64,000 bases of DNA from an uncultured Clostridia bacterium (lineage in GTDB: Bacteria; Bacillota; Clostridia; Christensenellales; UBA3700): contig CAMXSN010000003.1 in assembly GCA_947246685.1 (NCBI GenBank), positions 1 to 64,000 on the forward strand, in the 5' to 3' direction. Each line of letters opens with the position of its first letter. Within the stretch, counting starts at the first letter, position 1. The translations under genes and the position numbers were made by a program. Positions 24,620 to 34,300 of this stretch are shown in pieces. Under the pieces are notes generated by a model, which made no database searches, was not told the DNA's origin, and was given only the letters and a program-made list of their open reading frames with translations.

Positions 24620-24654
24620 AATACTAAAGACGCCCCAAAGGCGTCTTTAGTATT
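24620..24654. terminator. Strong hairpin after template RNA 2, shared with the feo operon end
   Basis: AATACTAAAGACGCC (24620-24634) pairs with GGCGTCTTTAGTATT (24640-24654), a fifteen-pair stem with a loop of five. It lies between converging transcripts and can serve both, although U tracts are short. Confidence 0.75.
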
Positions 24655-24691
24655 GGTAATTAATTTATGGCTTAAGGAATAATTCTTAAAT

Positions 24692-24922
24692 TTATTTTTC
24701 GTCCGTACCGTCATCGGACGCCTTGCTCTTAGAGCGCGCGTCAGACTTGAACATCGAACATCCTAAACAGTTGGCGCAGTCGCAACCGCAACCGCATTTT
24801 CCGTGTTTTTTTGCCTTGATCTTATATGCTATATAGATTCCTATCCCGCCGAAAAAAACTATCGCTACGGCTATGCCCACGCATATTTCCAAAAGTCCCG
24901 TCGCCAACAGCGTATCAATCAT
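24692..24922 (-). CDS. FeoB-associated Cys-rich membrane protein
   Basis: 76 residues: an N-terminal membrane span and then CGCGCDCANCLGC, followed by a basic-to-acidic tail. This matches the small FeoB_associated family found after feoB in Firmicutes, thought to help ferrous iron uptake. I take ATG 24922, which overlaps the feoB stop by eight bases, with GGAGG in the end of feoB. Last gene of the feo operon. Confidence 0.88.
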   Translation of the reverse strand: MIDTLLATGLLEICVGIAVAIVFFGGIGIYIAYKIKAKKHGKCGCGCDCANCLGCSMFKSDARSKSKASDDGTDEK

Positions 24923-27233
24923 CAACCTTGACCTCCGCTTTGTTTTTGAATTTTTTCTTTTCTATTATATGAGCCGTCAGCAAGATTGCCGCGATGAGCG
25001 CCGCAAAAATGAACGCAGTCCACCAATACGTGCCCACGAGATAGATTATCATCGACACAAGATACGACGTCAATATCCAGAACAATATTGCAAGCGCGGT
25101 CTTTTTTGCCGAACCGAATTCGCCTGCGGCCGCGCCTACCGCCGCCATACAAGGAACAGTCAGCAAATTGAACGCCATAAACGAGATGACTCCGGCAGTA
25201 GAAACGCCGCTTACGGAAACGAAATTTTCTACGCTGCCCGCAAGCACTTCAATTGAAGATACGACTTCTTCTTTAGCGATCAATCCCGTCACGGCGGCGA
25301 CGATATATCTCCAATCGCCGAATCCCAAAGGAACGAACAGCCATTCGAACCAACCGCCTACAACAGCCAGTATACTTTCTGAGTCGCCTACCATTCGGAA
25401 AGCGAAATTGAAATTACGCAAATACCACAACACTATCGTTGACGCCGCGATAACCGTGCCCGCTCTAAAGAGATAGTGTTTCAGCTTATGCCATATATGT
25501 ATGCCGACGCTCTTAAATTGGGGAGTATGGTAAGCGGGCAGTTCCATTATAAACGGCGTAACGCCTTTCTGACCGCTTAGTTTTTTGAGTATCAGCGCGG
25601 CGATCATTGCCACCAATATACCTATGAGATACACGCCGAATACGGTCAACTCGGCATTCCACCCGACTGTCGAAGCAAGCACGGCGGCAAATGCATACCA
25701 TATAGGGCTCTTTGCTCCGCACGAGAAGAACGGCGCAAGCAAAATCGTAGAACGTCTTTCTCTGTCGTTTTCTATAGTGCGCGTAGCCATAATACCGGGC
25801 ACCGCGCATCCGAAACACATCAATAACGGCATAAACGACTTACCCGACAGTCCGATTTTTCTAAAAGCTCTGTCCATGATAAACGCCACTCGCGCCATAT
25901 AACCCGTGTCTTCCAGTATAGTCAAAAACACAAACAGCACCATTATCTGAGGCACGAACGTCAGCACGCCGAAAACGCCCGCCAAAATTCCGTCGCATAC
26001 GATTCCGTACGCCCAATCGGGAGCGTCTTTGAGCAATCTGGGAATCCATCCGCCCTCGTCGACAACGCTTTCAACAACGTTACCTTCGGCATCTACGCTC
26101 TCTTCGACTACTCTTTCTCCGTTGACAATATCCGAAAACGCCTCGACGAGTCCTTGCAAAAATACGCCGGGAGACTTGAGTCTATCTGCGCCCGTGTTTT
26201 GTTCTTCGTCATATTCGGTGTCAACGAAAAGCGCGGCTACGTCGTTTGCGTCTTTGAACGAACCGTTGGGAATTACAAGCGACAGATACAGAAAATTTCC
26301 GCTGAAAGTGATATGAAATACGGCGAATATTATCGCCAAAAATATCGGAATGCCCCATATCTTATGAGTCAATATTTTGTCGGCCTTGTCGCTCTTGCTC
26401 TGAGCCGGCTTATCGGATTCCCTAGTGACAATATTGCCGAATTTATTATTTATGCAATCGTATCTCAGCGAAGCGACGCACCGTTCGAAATCGCCATTGA
26501 ATTTCTCCTGCACTTGCTGATTTTTATTTTTTATTTGCTCTATGCGCTTGGAAATACTCGCGTATTTTTGCAAAAGAGCCTTATCTCCTTCGACTAGCTT
26601 AACGCTCTCAAACAATCTCTGATCGCTTTCGCCGAGAAGCAACATTATTTCATCTATACTGTCTTTTAGCATACCGGCAGCAATCAAAGATATTGCCGCG
26701 CGCTGCACACCCCTCTGCGCTTTTACTGTTTGCATAAGCTCTTTTAAGCCTTTTTGCTTGAGCGCGGAAATTTCCACTACGGGTACTCCCAATTTTCCCG
26801 ATAAAGCCTGAGTATCGATTCTCTCGCCGTTAGCTTTAAGACAGTCGACCATATTCAGCGCGACGACTATCGGCATCCCAATCTCTATTAACTGTGTGGT
26901 AAGATAGAGATTTCGCTCCAAATTCGTTGCGTCGACGATATTCAATATTACGTCTGCGTCGCCCGAGAGCAGATAATCTCTGGAGATGATTTCTTCGGGA
27001 GAATACGGCGAAAGAGAATATATACCGGGCAAATCGACGATATCTATTCTTATATCGTTCTTTTTATCCCTATATGTGCCTTCAAGTTTTTCGACTGTCA
27101 CGCCTGACCAATTGCCTACGTGAGCCGTAGCGCCCGTAAGCGCATTAAACAGCGTGGTTTTACCGCAATTCGGATTGCCCGCCAAAGCCAACTTAATAAC
27201 CGGCGCGGAAGCAACGTCATTTTTGTTTTTCAT
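24915..27233 (-). CDS. feoB: Ferrous iron transport protein B
   Basis: 772 residues. The N-terminal G domain has G1 GNPNCGKTT, G3 DLPGIYS and G4 NMVD. It is followed by a helical spacer and a membrane part with two Gate regions (FGCAVPGIMATR, FFSCGAKSPIW) where the usual CGARLP is CGAKSP. FeoB drives GTP-dependent Fe(II) import through the cell membrane. A longer than usual extracytoplasmic loop (about 320-395, with TEYDEEQNTG and acidic residues) separates the first span from the rest. The start overlaps feoA by 17 bases. It is controlled with feoA from the promoter region holding a palindrome at 27467. Confidence 0.95.
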   Translation of the reverse strand: MKNKNDVASAPVIKLALAGNPNCGKTTLFNALTGATAHVGNWSGVTVEKLEGTYRDKKNDIRIDIVDLPGIYSLSPYSPEEIISRDYLLSGDADVILNIVDATNLERNLYLTTQLIEIGMPIVVALNMVDCLKANGERIDTQALSGKLGVPVVEISALKQKGLKELMQTVKAQRGVQRAAISLIAAGMLKDSIDEIMLLLGESDQRLFESVKLVEGDKALLQKYASISKRIEQIKNKNQQVQEKFNGDFERCVASLRYDCINNKFGNIVTRESDKPAQSKSDKADKILTHKIWGIPIFLAIIFAVFHITFSGNFLYLSLVIPNGSFKDANDVAALFVDTEYDEEQNTGADRLKSPGVFLQGLVEAFSDIVNGERVVEESVDAEGNVVESVVDEGGWIPRLLKDAPDWAYGIVCDGILAGVFGVLTFVPQIMVLFVFLTILEDTGYMARVAFIMDRAFRKIGLSGKSFMPLLMCFGCAVPGIMATRTIENDRERRSTILLAPFFSCGAKSPIWYAFAAVLASTVGWNAELTVFGVYLIGILVAMIAALILKKLSGQKGVTPFIMELPAYHTPQFKSVGIHIWHKLKHYLFRAGTVIAASTIVLWYLRNFNFAFRMVGDSESILAVVGGWFEWLFVPLGFGDWRYIVAAVTGLIAKEEVVSSIEVLAGSVENFVSVSGVSTAGVISFMAFNLLTVPCMAAVGAAAGEFGSAKKTALAILFWILTSYLVSMIIYLVGTYWWTAFIFAALIAAILLTAHIIEKKKFKNKAEVKVDD

Positions 27234-27450
27234 CTTTCGCCTCCACCGTTACGTATTTTGCCACTCCTTTGTTGAGAGCGATTCTGCAATCCTTGACCTT
27301 GACTATCACGTCGCCGAAATTATTTTGCAACAATACTACATCGCATCCTGCGATGATTCCGATATTCTGCAATCTGTTTCTCGTCTTTTCGTCAGTATTA
27401 ATTTCGATTACTCTTACCTCCGCGCCTATAGGCGCTTGAGAAATTATCAT
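27217..27450 (-). CDS. feoA: Ferrous iron transport protein A
   Basis: 77 residues with the SH3-like FeoA fold: GAEVRVIEINTDEKTRNRLQNIGIIAGCDVVLLQNNFGDVIVKVKDCRIALNKGVAKYV in overview, i.e. the Leu-x-x-x-Gly-Ile turn and the DxRIAL strand are present. It is the small cytoplasmic partner of FeoB. GGAGGTCGT precedes the ATG. First gene of the operon. Confidence 0.93.
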   Translation of the reverse strand: MIISQAPIGAEVRVIEINTDEKTRNRLQNIGIIAGCDVVLLQNNFGDVIVKVKDCRIALNKGVAKYVTVEAKDEKQK

Positions 27451-27466
27451 ACGACCTCCGCTTGAT

Positions 27467-27486
27467 AAGTTATACTAGACTAACTT
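27467..27486 (-). promoter_or_regulatory. Candidate iron-responsive operator of feoAB
   Basis: Palindrome AAGTTATACTAGACTAACTT (16 of 20 positions symmetric) lies 17 bases upstream of feoA. The layout resembles DtxR/IdeR/MntR-type sites (TTAGxxTAxxxTAA) more than a Fur box. A related GGATAACTTTTGTCC (minus strand) lies about 35 bases further upstream. The regulator is not in the window. Confidence 0.45.
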
Positions 27487-27586
27487 TTTTGATTATTCAA
27501 AATAAGGACAAAAGTTATCCTACGCTAACATTATATATTCACTAAAATTGCCTGTCAAGTACTTTTACGACAAAATTTTCGAAATT

Positions 27587-30500
27587 TTAATAAATTTTAT
27601 GCCTTGCAAAAAACAGGCAAACCACCGCTGAGATAGCCGTCGCGATAGAAATCAGTGCGCCGCCTAAAAAATCGCTTGTCACGTCGAATTTATGACAGAC
27701 GCTAGCGGCGACGACACGATTGTTGTTTGAAATTTCCAAAACAACCGACGACGCAAATAATCGGGCGTCGACTATTTCGATCTCAAAACTTTGCGCACTT
27801 TCCGTTAAGAAATAAAAATCGTTCAAATCTTGACCGTTGATTTTATCGGGCAGATTCAACACTATTCTATATATACCCGCTTCGCAAATTTCCTCGACCT
27901 TGCTATACTCTAAGCCGCTCCGAGAACTGTTTCTTTTGAAAAATTCCGCTTTTAACGCGACGTATTCGCCTTCTTTATCCAAAAAGCCAAAGATAAACTC
28001 TACATTGCACACATTGAGAGTATCCAATCCCGTAAATATATTTCGATCGTACTCCAATGAGTTTACAGCAGCGCGCTCAACGGTTAAATATGCGACGGCA
28101 GACGGATCGGCTAACGACACTTCATAATTGACGTATCGAGCGCTTTCGTCAAGACCGACAACGTATTCTCCAACGGGTGAAAATTTACTCGCGCTACATA
28201 ACGTCATTATCTGCTCTTCTCGCCCCTCTACCATACCGCTTTGCTCGTAAGTGAATTGTGGATTTTTCTCTCCGTACGATTTAATCTTGCTGTGAATTCG
28301 TACCTTTACGCTAGCTTTTTCAATCGTCCCGTATATCCCGACCATATTGCTATTTACCTTCACTCGATCGTCGGCACTAATCGCAACTATGAGCAAGAGT
28401 ATACTGTCCGATGCGTTCGAGTCGCTGTATCTGACGCAAAAAGTTAACGATTGCTCAGCTAAATCATCGCCGATATAACGTATTTCTCCTTTGAAAATGT
28501 CTGTTCCGTCAAATACTTTCGTCGCGCCGCTTATCTCTATATCTTCGGCGCTGATTTCTATTTCCGTTACGTTGACTTGCACGTCATATGTTTCGCCGAC
28601 TTCGCATACGAATCTCTCTATTCCGTCGCTATCGACATATTTTACGTTGCCGACCGCTTTGAAAATTACTCGACACGAGCTTTGAATCATAAGCGTCTCG
28701 GAATAATACTCCCACGAATTTCCGCCGTCAAGCGAATACATTACGTTTCCTCCAGAAATAGAAAACTCTGTCATAGATGCGTCGAAATATACTGCCGAAG
28801 TCAAATCACTCTCTCCGCAAAAGATCTTTTTTTCTCTGAAAGCGTTGTCCTCTCCGTCAAAGCTATTTTCATAATAATACGCTTGAATATCTAGTTGAGG
28901 ACGGCGCGGATCGACTTTTGCATAAAATTCGACTATCGATACGTTGCCTGCCGCGTCGATAGCCTTTATTTGTTTTAATCCGCCGACGGAAATAACCTGT
29001 GTATACAGTCCCGAATCAACCGGCGTCAATATACGAGAATCCGTAATTAGCCCGTCAACGTCGCAACTGTTCCATTCTATTCTATCTACGCCGCTTGCAC
29101 TGTCTGACACGGCGAACGTAACGGCATTGTCAGTATAATATTCATCTATCGGATGAGCAAAATTATTAATAGAAATTATCGGAGCGGTAGCGTCGTATCT
29201 CAGCGTAAAATCGTATTCTTCGCTTACTGCAATTCCATTTTTCGTCAATGTAATTTTATACTCCCTACCGTCCGCAAGAGTATCGAATCTATTGACAAGT
29301 TCAAGTCCGCATACTGATTTGGGCAAGCTGCCGTTGACTCTGTAAACGTATCCGTCCGCCGCGTCTGCGATACCCCCTTGAAGAGTAAAAGTCGGATTGT
29401 GATTTATCCATTTTCCCGACGTTTCCAACGGCTCGACAACGCCCTTTTCAACGCGAATATTATAGATTTTCCCATCTTCGACGTAAGGCACCGCAATCAG
29501 TTGCCGTTTGTCGATATAGGCAAATCCGCTCTCGGCTTCTTCGACGGTGAATGAATATTCGCCCGGCATCTCTATTCTGTTGATTTTAGCTCCGCCGCCT
29601 ACCAGATTAAGATATCTGCCGTCGGCTTTTCCTCTCGCGCTGCCGTCTAATGAAGCGTACGTAATGCACTCTCCCAAATAATCCGATCCGTTGTATATCA
29701 ATTGCCTATCCGCGCAGATTTCCAATTCAGCCAACCGATAGGCGCTTATGCTATATCTCCAATAATAATCGCCGCGAGGCTGATATGCGGCAACACTTTG
29801 TGAATACCCATTCTGCCTGATATCTTCAAGCAAATAAACTTCAACCACGCCGTTTTGCGGCGTATTTTCGTACGATAGTCGGTCAAGATTATTTCCTATG
29901 TATTTCTCGAAAACGGCTTCTCCAAGCACAAATCCCGATCCTGGCTTGACGTCTATTCTCTGCCCGTCGCCGTCGACTGACACGGTTACGTCCGCCCCTT
30001 CTCCTATGTCCAGATAATTGCCCAACGACGTATTGTGCCATCCTTGCGCGCCGTTTTCTCCGCAATCGCAAGAATCCGTCTGCAAATCGTTTTCTTTATT
30101 GCCTAAGTTGAGTATAGTAACGTTGGTATTGCCGCCGCAGTATACGACTGCGTTGCGAGAAAAATCTTTTTCCGGCACAGATTGCGAACGGGAATAACTG
30201 CAATCAAAGTCGACTACGACGTTATCGACAATGCCTTCTACCCCGTAAGAATAAGGAGAATTGCCCACCACTACCGCGGCGCCTACAGAGAGCGTCTTGC
30301 CTTTTACTCCAACGCTTGCGCTGCACGCCTCTGCGGTCAAAGCCAGATCCGTCCTTTGGGCAATTACAACTATATTTCTGCATTCGGATACATTCTGCAT
30401 ATCTATATCCGACTGCGCATATGCCATTACTCCGGCTATACCGCCAGCAAAAGTCTTCGCGTCCGTAGATATCTTGGACGAGAATGCGCCCGTATTGTCG

Positions 30501-31345
30501 GCAACCGTAGTTATATCGAGATAAAAATCCTCATACACAGCGGTTACGTTGACGATAATCCCGCAGTTTCTGCCCGCGTATCCTCCGAAAATCGTAAAAA
30601 ATCTGTCGTCTTTTCTTACAGACTTATCGCTGATCGAACCGTTGGTATTTTTATACGTAAAAGAACCGCTCGCTCTCAGATCGCAGTTTTCTATCCTGCC
30701 TAAATTGGTTGCGCATATGATGCCTACGTAATTGGCGTACATGGAAGCGTCTCCGTCGGAATTATTGAAAATTTCGCGCGAGGCAGATTCGTATACGAAT
30801 TCAATATTTTTGATCGTCCCCAGATTGTAATCGACAAACATTCCGTACTGTCTCTTAGCAGAGTCGGCGCAATCTTCCGCATAGGCGTTTGACTCCATAG
30901 TATCGACAAAATCTTCTCCGGCATACCCCTCTACGCTTTCTCCGCCGCCGCTATCGCAGTCCGAAAGAACGACGCGATGTCCGTTGCCGTCGACTGTTCT
31001 GCCCTCGGCAAGAATTTGCCTTGCCCCTACACCTTGCCAATCCAATTCGATGTCAGCGGTAAGATATCCGTAGTCGCAGTTGAATATTTCATCATCGCCC
31101 GCGTTGTCGGCTCTTATAAATTTCTTTAATTCATCTTGTGTGGAGATAGCGACGCCGCTTGCAAGTTCGCTTGCTAATCGCGGATTTTTCTTTGCCGCCC
31201 CGGCGACCGAAATTTGCGACGATACGTTAATCGCATTTACCTTTGCACTGTTAACGGCGCGATAATCGCATCCGCCCGTAAAACCCAACGCGCATACGAT
31301 CGCCGCGATTGCAATAACCATTGCGTTGAATAAAAATCTTTTCAT
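27587..31345 (-). CDS. Large surface lipoprotein with MBG-like domain and C-terminal membrane span
   Basis: 1252 residues. The lipobox FTGGC follows a 24-residue signal. The first half looks like a parallel beta-helix or GLUG-type region (IKNIEFVYESA, GYAGRNCGIIVNV, FAGGIAGVMAY). The middle has Ig-like modules (RQLIYNGSDYLGE, DATAPIISINNFAHPIDEYYTDNAVTF). Near the end an MBG_2 module (KSYGEKNPQFTYEQSGMVEG) and a C-terminal span LGGALISIATAISAVVCLFFARHKIY. I chose ATG 31345, which overlaps the upstream stop (ATGA) and has GGGAGG eight bases upstream. The function is unknown, presumably cell-surface binding. Both a lipid anchor and a tail span is unusual. Confidence 0.8.
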   Translation of the reverse strand: MKRFLFNAMVIAIAAIVCALGFTGGCDYRAVNSAKVNAINVSSQISVAGAAKKNPRLASELASGVAISTQDELKKFIRADNAGDDEIFNCDYGYLTADIELDWQGVGARQILAEGRTVDGNGHRVVLSDCDSGGGESVEGYAGEDFVDTMESNAYAEDCADSAKRQYGMFVDYNLGTIKNIEFVYESASREIFNNSDGDASMYANYVGIICATNLGRIENCDLRASGSFTYKNTNGSISDKSVRKDDRFFTIFGGYAGRNCGIIVNVTAVYEDFYLDITTVADNTGAFSSKISTDAKTFAGGIAGVMAYAQSDIDMQNVSECRNIVVIAQRTDLALTAEACSASVGVKGKTLSVGAAVVVGNSPYSYGVEGIVDNVVVDFDCSYSRSQSVPEKDFSRNAVVYCGGNTNVTILNLGNKENDLQTDSCDCGENGAQGWHNTSLGNYLDIGEGADVTVSVDGDGQRIDVKPGSGFVLGEAVFEKYIGNNLDRLSYENTPQNGVVEVYLLEDIRQNGYSQSVAAYQPRGDYYWRYSISAYRLAELEICADRQLIYNGSDYLGECITYASLDGSARGKADGRYLNLVGGGAKINRIEMPGEYSFTVEEAESGFAYIDKRQLIAVPYVEDGKIYNIRVEKGVVEPLETSGKWINHNPTFTLQGGIADAADGYVYRVNGSLPKSVCGLELVNRFDTLADGREYKITLTKNGIAVSEEYDFTLRYDATAPIISINNFAHPIDEYYTDNAVTFAVSDSASGVDRIEWNSCDVDGLITDSRILTPVDSGLYTQVISVGGLKQIKAIDAAGNVSIVEFYAKVDPRRPQLDIQAYYYENSFDGEDNAFREKKIFCGESDLTSAVYFDASMTEFSISGGNVMYSLDGGNSWEYYSETLMIQSSCRVIFKAVGNVKYVDSDGIERFVCEVGETYDVQVNVTEIEISAEDIEISGATKVFDGTDIFKGEIRYIGDDLAEQSLTFCVRYSDSNASDSILLLIVAISADDRVKVNSNMVGIYGTIEKASVKVRIHSKIKSYGEKNPQFTYEQSGMVEGREEQIMTLCSASKFSPVGEYVVGLDESARYVNYEVSLADPSAVAYLTVERAAVNSLEYDRNIFTGLDTLNVCNVEFIFGFLDKEGEYVALKAEFFKRNSSRSGLEYSKVEEICEAGIYRIVLNLPDKINGQDLNDFYFLTESAQSFEIEIVDARLFASSVVLEISNNNRVVAASVCHKFDVTSDFLGGALISIATAISAVVCLFFARHKIY

Positions 31346-34300
31346 AAAGCAAACCTCCCGCATGGAGAGTTGACTATGTTGACGGCAATCGGACAAATTT
31401 GCTCGTAATCGGTGCATTCGGCTATTATTACGTAAGCCGTATAAGCCCCGTCTTCATCGAATTTGACGTCGTCGGTAAACCAAGTTAACTTAGCCTCAGT
31501 TCTATAATCGCCGAGCATAATGTCCATTCTGTCGGCAAAGACGTGTCCGTTGAGTCTGACATATTCGTCGTAATCCACGGTGACAGAATCTATACATAGC
31601 GTCATTTTTACTGAAGGAACAATCACTTTGATCGACGCGGAATAAACCGTTTTAGATTCTCCGTCGACAATTAGGAAGACAGATAAATTACAGAAATATT
31701 CTCCGCCTTTGATATTGCTGAAATCTATAGCTCCAGTATCCAACCGCGCGGGAACTCCTCTTATTATGCAGCCGTCGGCTGTGTAGAAATCAAACGATTT
31801 GGGAATTATCCTATCCATAGCTACTCCTCCGTAATAGAAATATATACCGTCTAGAATTAACTCTTCGCGTACAGGCGAAACAATCTCTCCCGAGACGAAA
31901 CGCGTTGCGATTGACGGAATATACCATTCGTTGAAATATCCCTTGTTTAACGTAAGCGAAACTACGTAATTTCCCCCTTTAATATCCGGAGCAAGTTTGT
32001 CCGTATGCCAATCCGCTCGCGCAGTATATCTGATCTCTCTTTCGCCGTCAAAGCCGACTGCTACGACTTCATCGGGGAATGATCTGCCGGCAGCATATTC
32101 CCACATGTCGGTCTCAATATACGGATTGCCGTATATTTCGATACCGTATATCGCAAACGGGACAAATTCGACAGTCAACGTAGCGCGTTGTCTTTCTATT
32201 CCGCATCCGTCGCCGCCTACAAAAACATCCAAATTATACGACGCGCCTTTTTGCAACTGTTCTCTCGTCATCTCTTGGAAAATTTCTAACGCCCCATTAA
32301 AATCTACAGGTAAATATCTGTAAATTTTTTCGTTAATCAGGGCTTTGACTACGCCGTCTTCCTTCATCGAGTCAAAGACGTAGCGATAATTGTAAGCGTT
32401 GACGGTTAAGGTTTGGAGCGTAATCCGCTCTTCTTCAAAATATACGTTAAACGCATATTTCTTTCCGCCCAGAACAACGCTTGCGTTGGGTGTAGTGGAG
32501 TTAACTCTCGACTGACAGAAAATCGTGACGCCGCATATCGTTTCTTCCGATCCGTCGGCAAAAACAAATGTGACGTAGTCTGGCAATTTACGCGCGGCTT
32601 TGAGTGAGAAATCTTTTATACCTGCTACTTGCGTACTTCGTATTCTCAATCTAACGCTCAACGCGCTGTCAAATGCGTATCCGGTAACCTCGTAATCTCC
32701 GTCGGGATAAGCGTCAAGTTCCGACCAATCGGCAATAGCGTTGCCATTGATTGCCCATACGATTGTCTGATAACTTTCTTTGCCCGACGCAGATATCTGT
32801 CTTGCGCGTTTCGAGAACGAATCTCGGATCGATATCCCCAATGAGGGATTGTAATATAATTCACTCTCCTGTCCCTCCCAACTTATCGCGCTGTTTGCGC
32901 GCTTGCCAAATAGATTTGCATAATATCCTCTGCCGTCTGCACCGTTACCGCTCAGAGAAATTCCCGAAATTATTCCGTCCGTAATGGAAACTCCCGCCGA
33001 AAGTTCCTCGACATAGGAAAGCGGCAGAAATCTCGAGACGACTTCTCTGATAATATCCTTTATATTTACCGAATTGAGCAATCCGACGTAATCGCAAGCA
33101 TAATGCTCCAACGCGGGCTTGATCGCCTGCGAATATAGGTTATCGAAAAACACGTCTTTGTTTACGTTGTCATAAGGTATACTAACGACTATCGCGCCCT
33201 CTTCGCGTCCGAATAAGCGAGATATATCCAAATCAGCAAACAAATCGGTTAAATACGAATTCAGCCTTTTGATTATGACCGCGGCATCGAATCTTATCCG
33301 TACGTCGACGTCTCCCGTAGAGGAAAGAATAACGTCGGCGGCGGATATAATATCGCGATTTATTTTTCTATCGGAACACATTTGTCGGGGCAACGCTCCG
33401 TCGGGAATGGGAATATATCCGTCGTAATCTTGTTCTCCCATTATAGCCGATAGCGCTCTGCTCAACGCGGCTTTGGCATCGAAATTATCTATCTTAAACT
33501 TGACGACTTTCTTAAGCTGATCCGATAAACTTGCAAGACTAATATCTAACACCGTTGTCAAATTCTTAAACATTCGCTCGGCTGCGCTTATCTGCAAAAC
33601 CTTGCCGTCAAGGTCGATATATCCCCAAAAATAAGCGTCGGCGGTTGCGCCAGTCCAACCGTCGAAAAGCGCGAAAACGACCGCGCCGTACGGAGCCTCG
33701 TCGCCGTTGGGAAGAAGTTCCGTACGTCCTGCCGAGGTTGCTAAACTTCTTCTCAAAATCAATCGCGTCTTTTCAGGTCTAAGCGTGTCGCAATTATTGT
33801 TGTAAAAATCCAAAGTGAAATCAAGATTTTGGGATCTGAGCATACTCTCTGCCAACGTATTGGAATTAAGAGCGTCGTAGACGCAGTATTCTCCGCTGTC
33901 TAGAGAGATAAAATCCTCATTATCGCTTGCCTTGCCTGCGCTCAAATTTATTTTGATTACCCCGATTCCGAGATCTATATCGCAGATCATTTTTCCCGAC
34001 GAATCAATCCGAGTATTTGTAGAATAGTCTAATCCCAAATCATTAAAACGGCCGCCAAGCAATAAAGATAATGCTATGTCAAAAAAATTCTTTAACCGCA
34101 AATCTTCGCCGCTAAAAAAAGTCGATTTAGAACCATTAATATCCGAACCTTCGGTTGCGACAGTCATTCCTATAATGTCTTTGATCTTGCTCGATAAGTC
34201 AAAGTTGGTAATCGCGAATTTACTCAACCCGATGCCTGTAAGGTCAAAATAGGCGTTTTCGCCGTCGACGTACAGTCCAACCGACATTGACCCGTCGACG

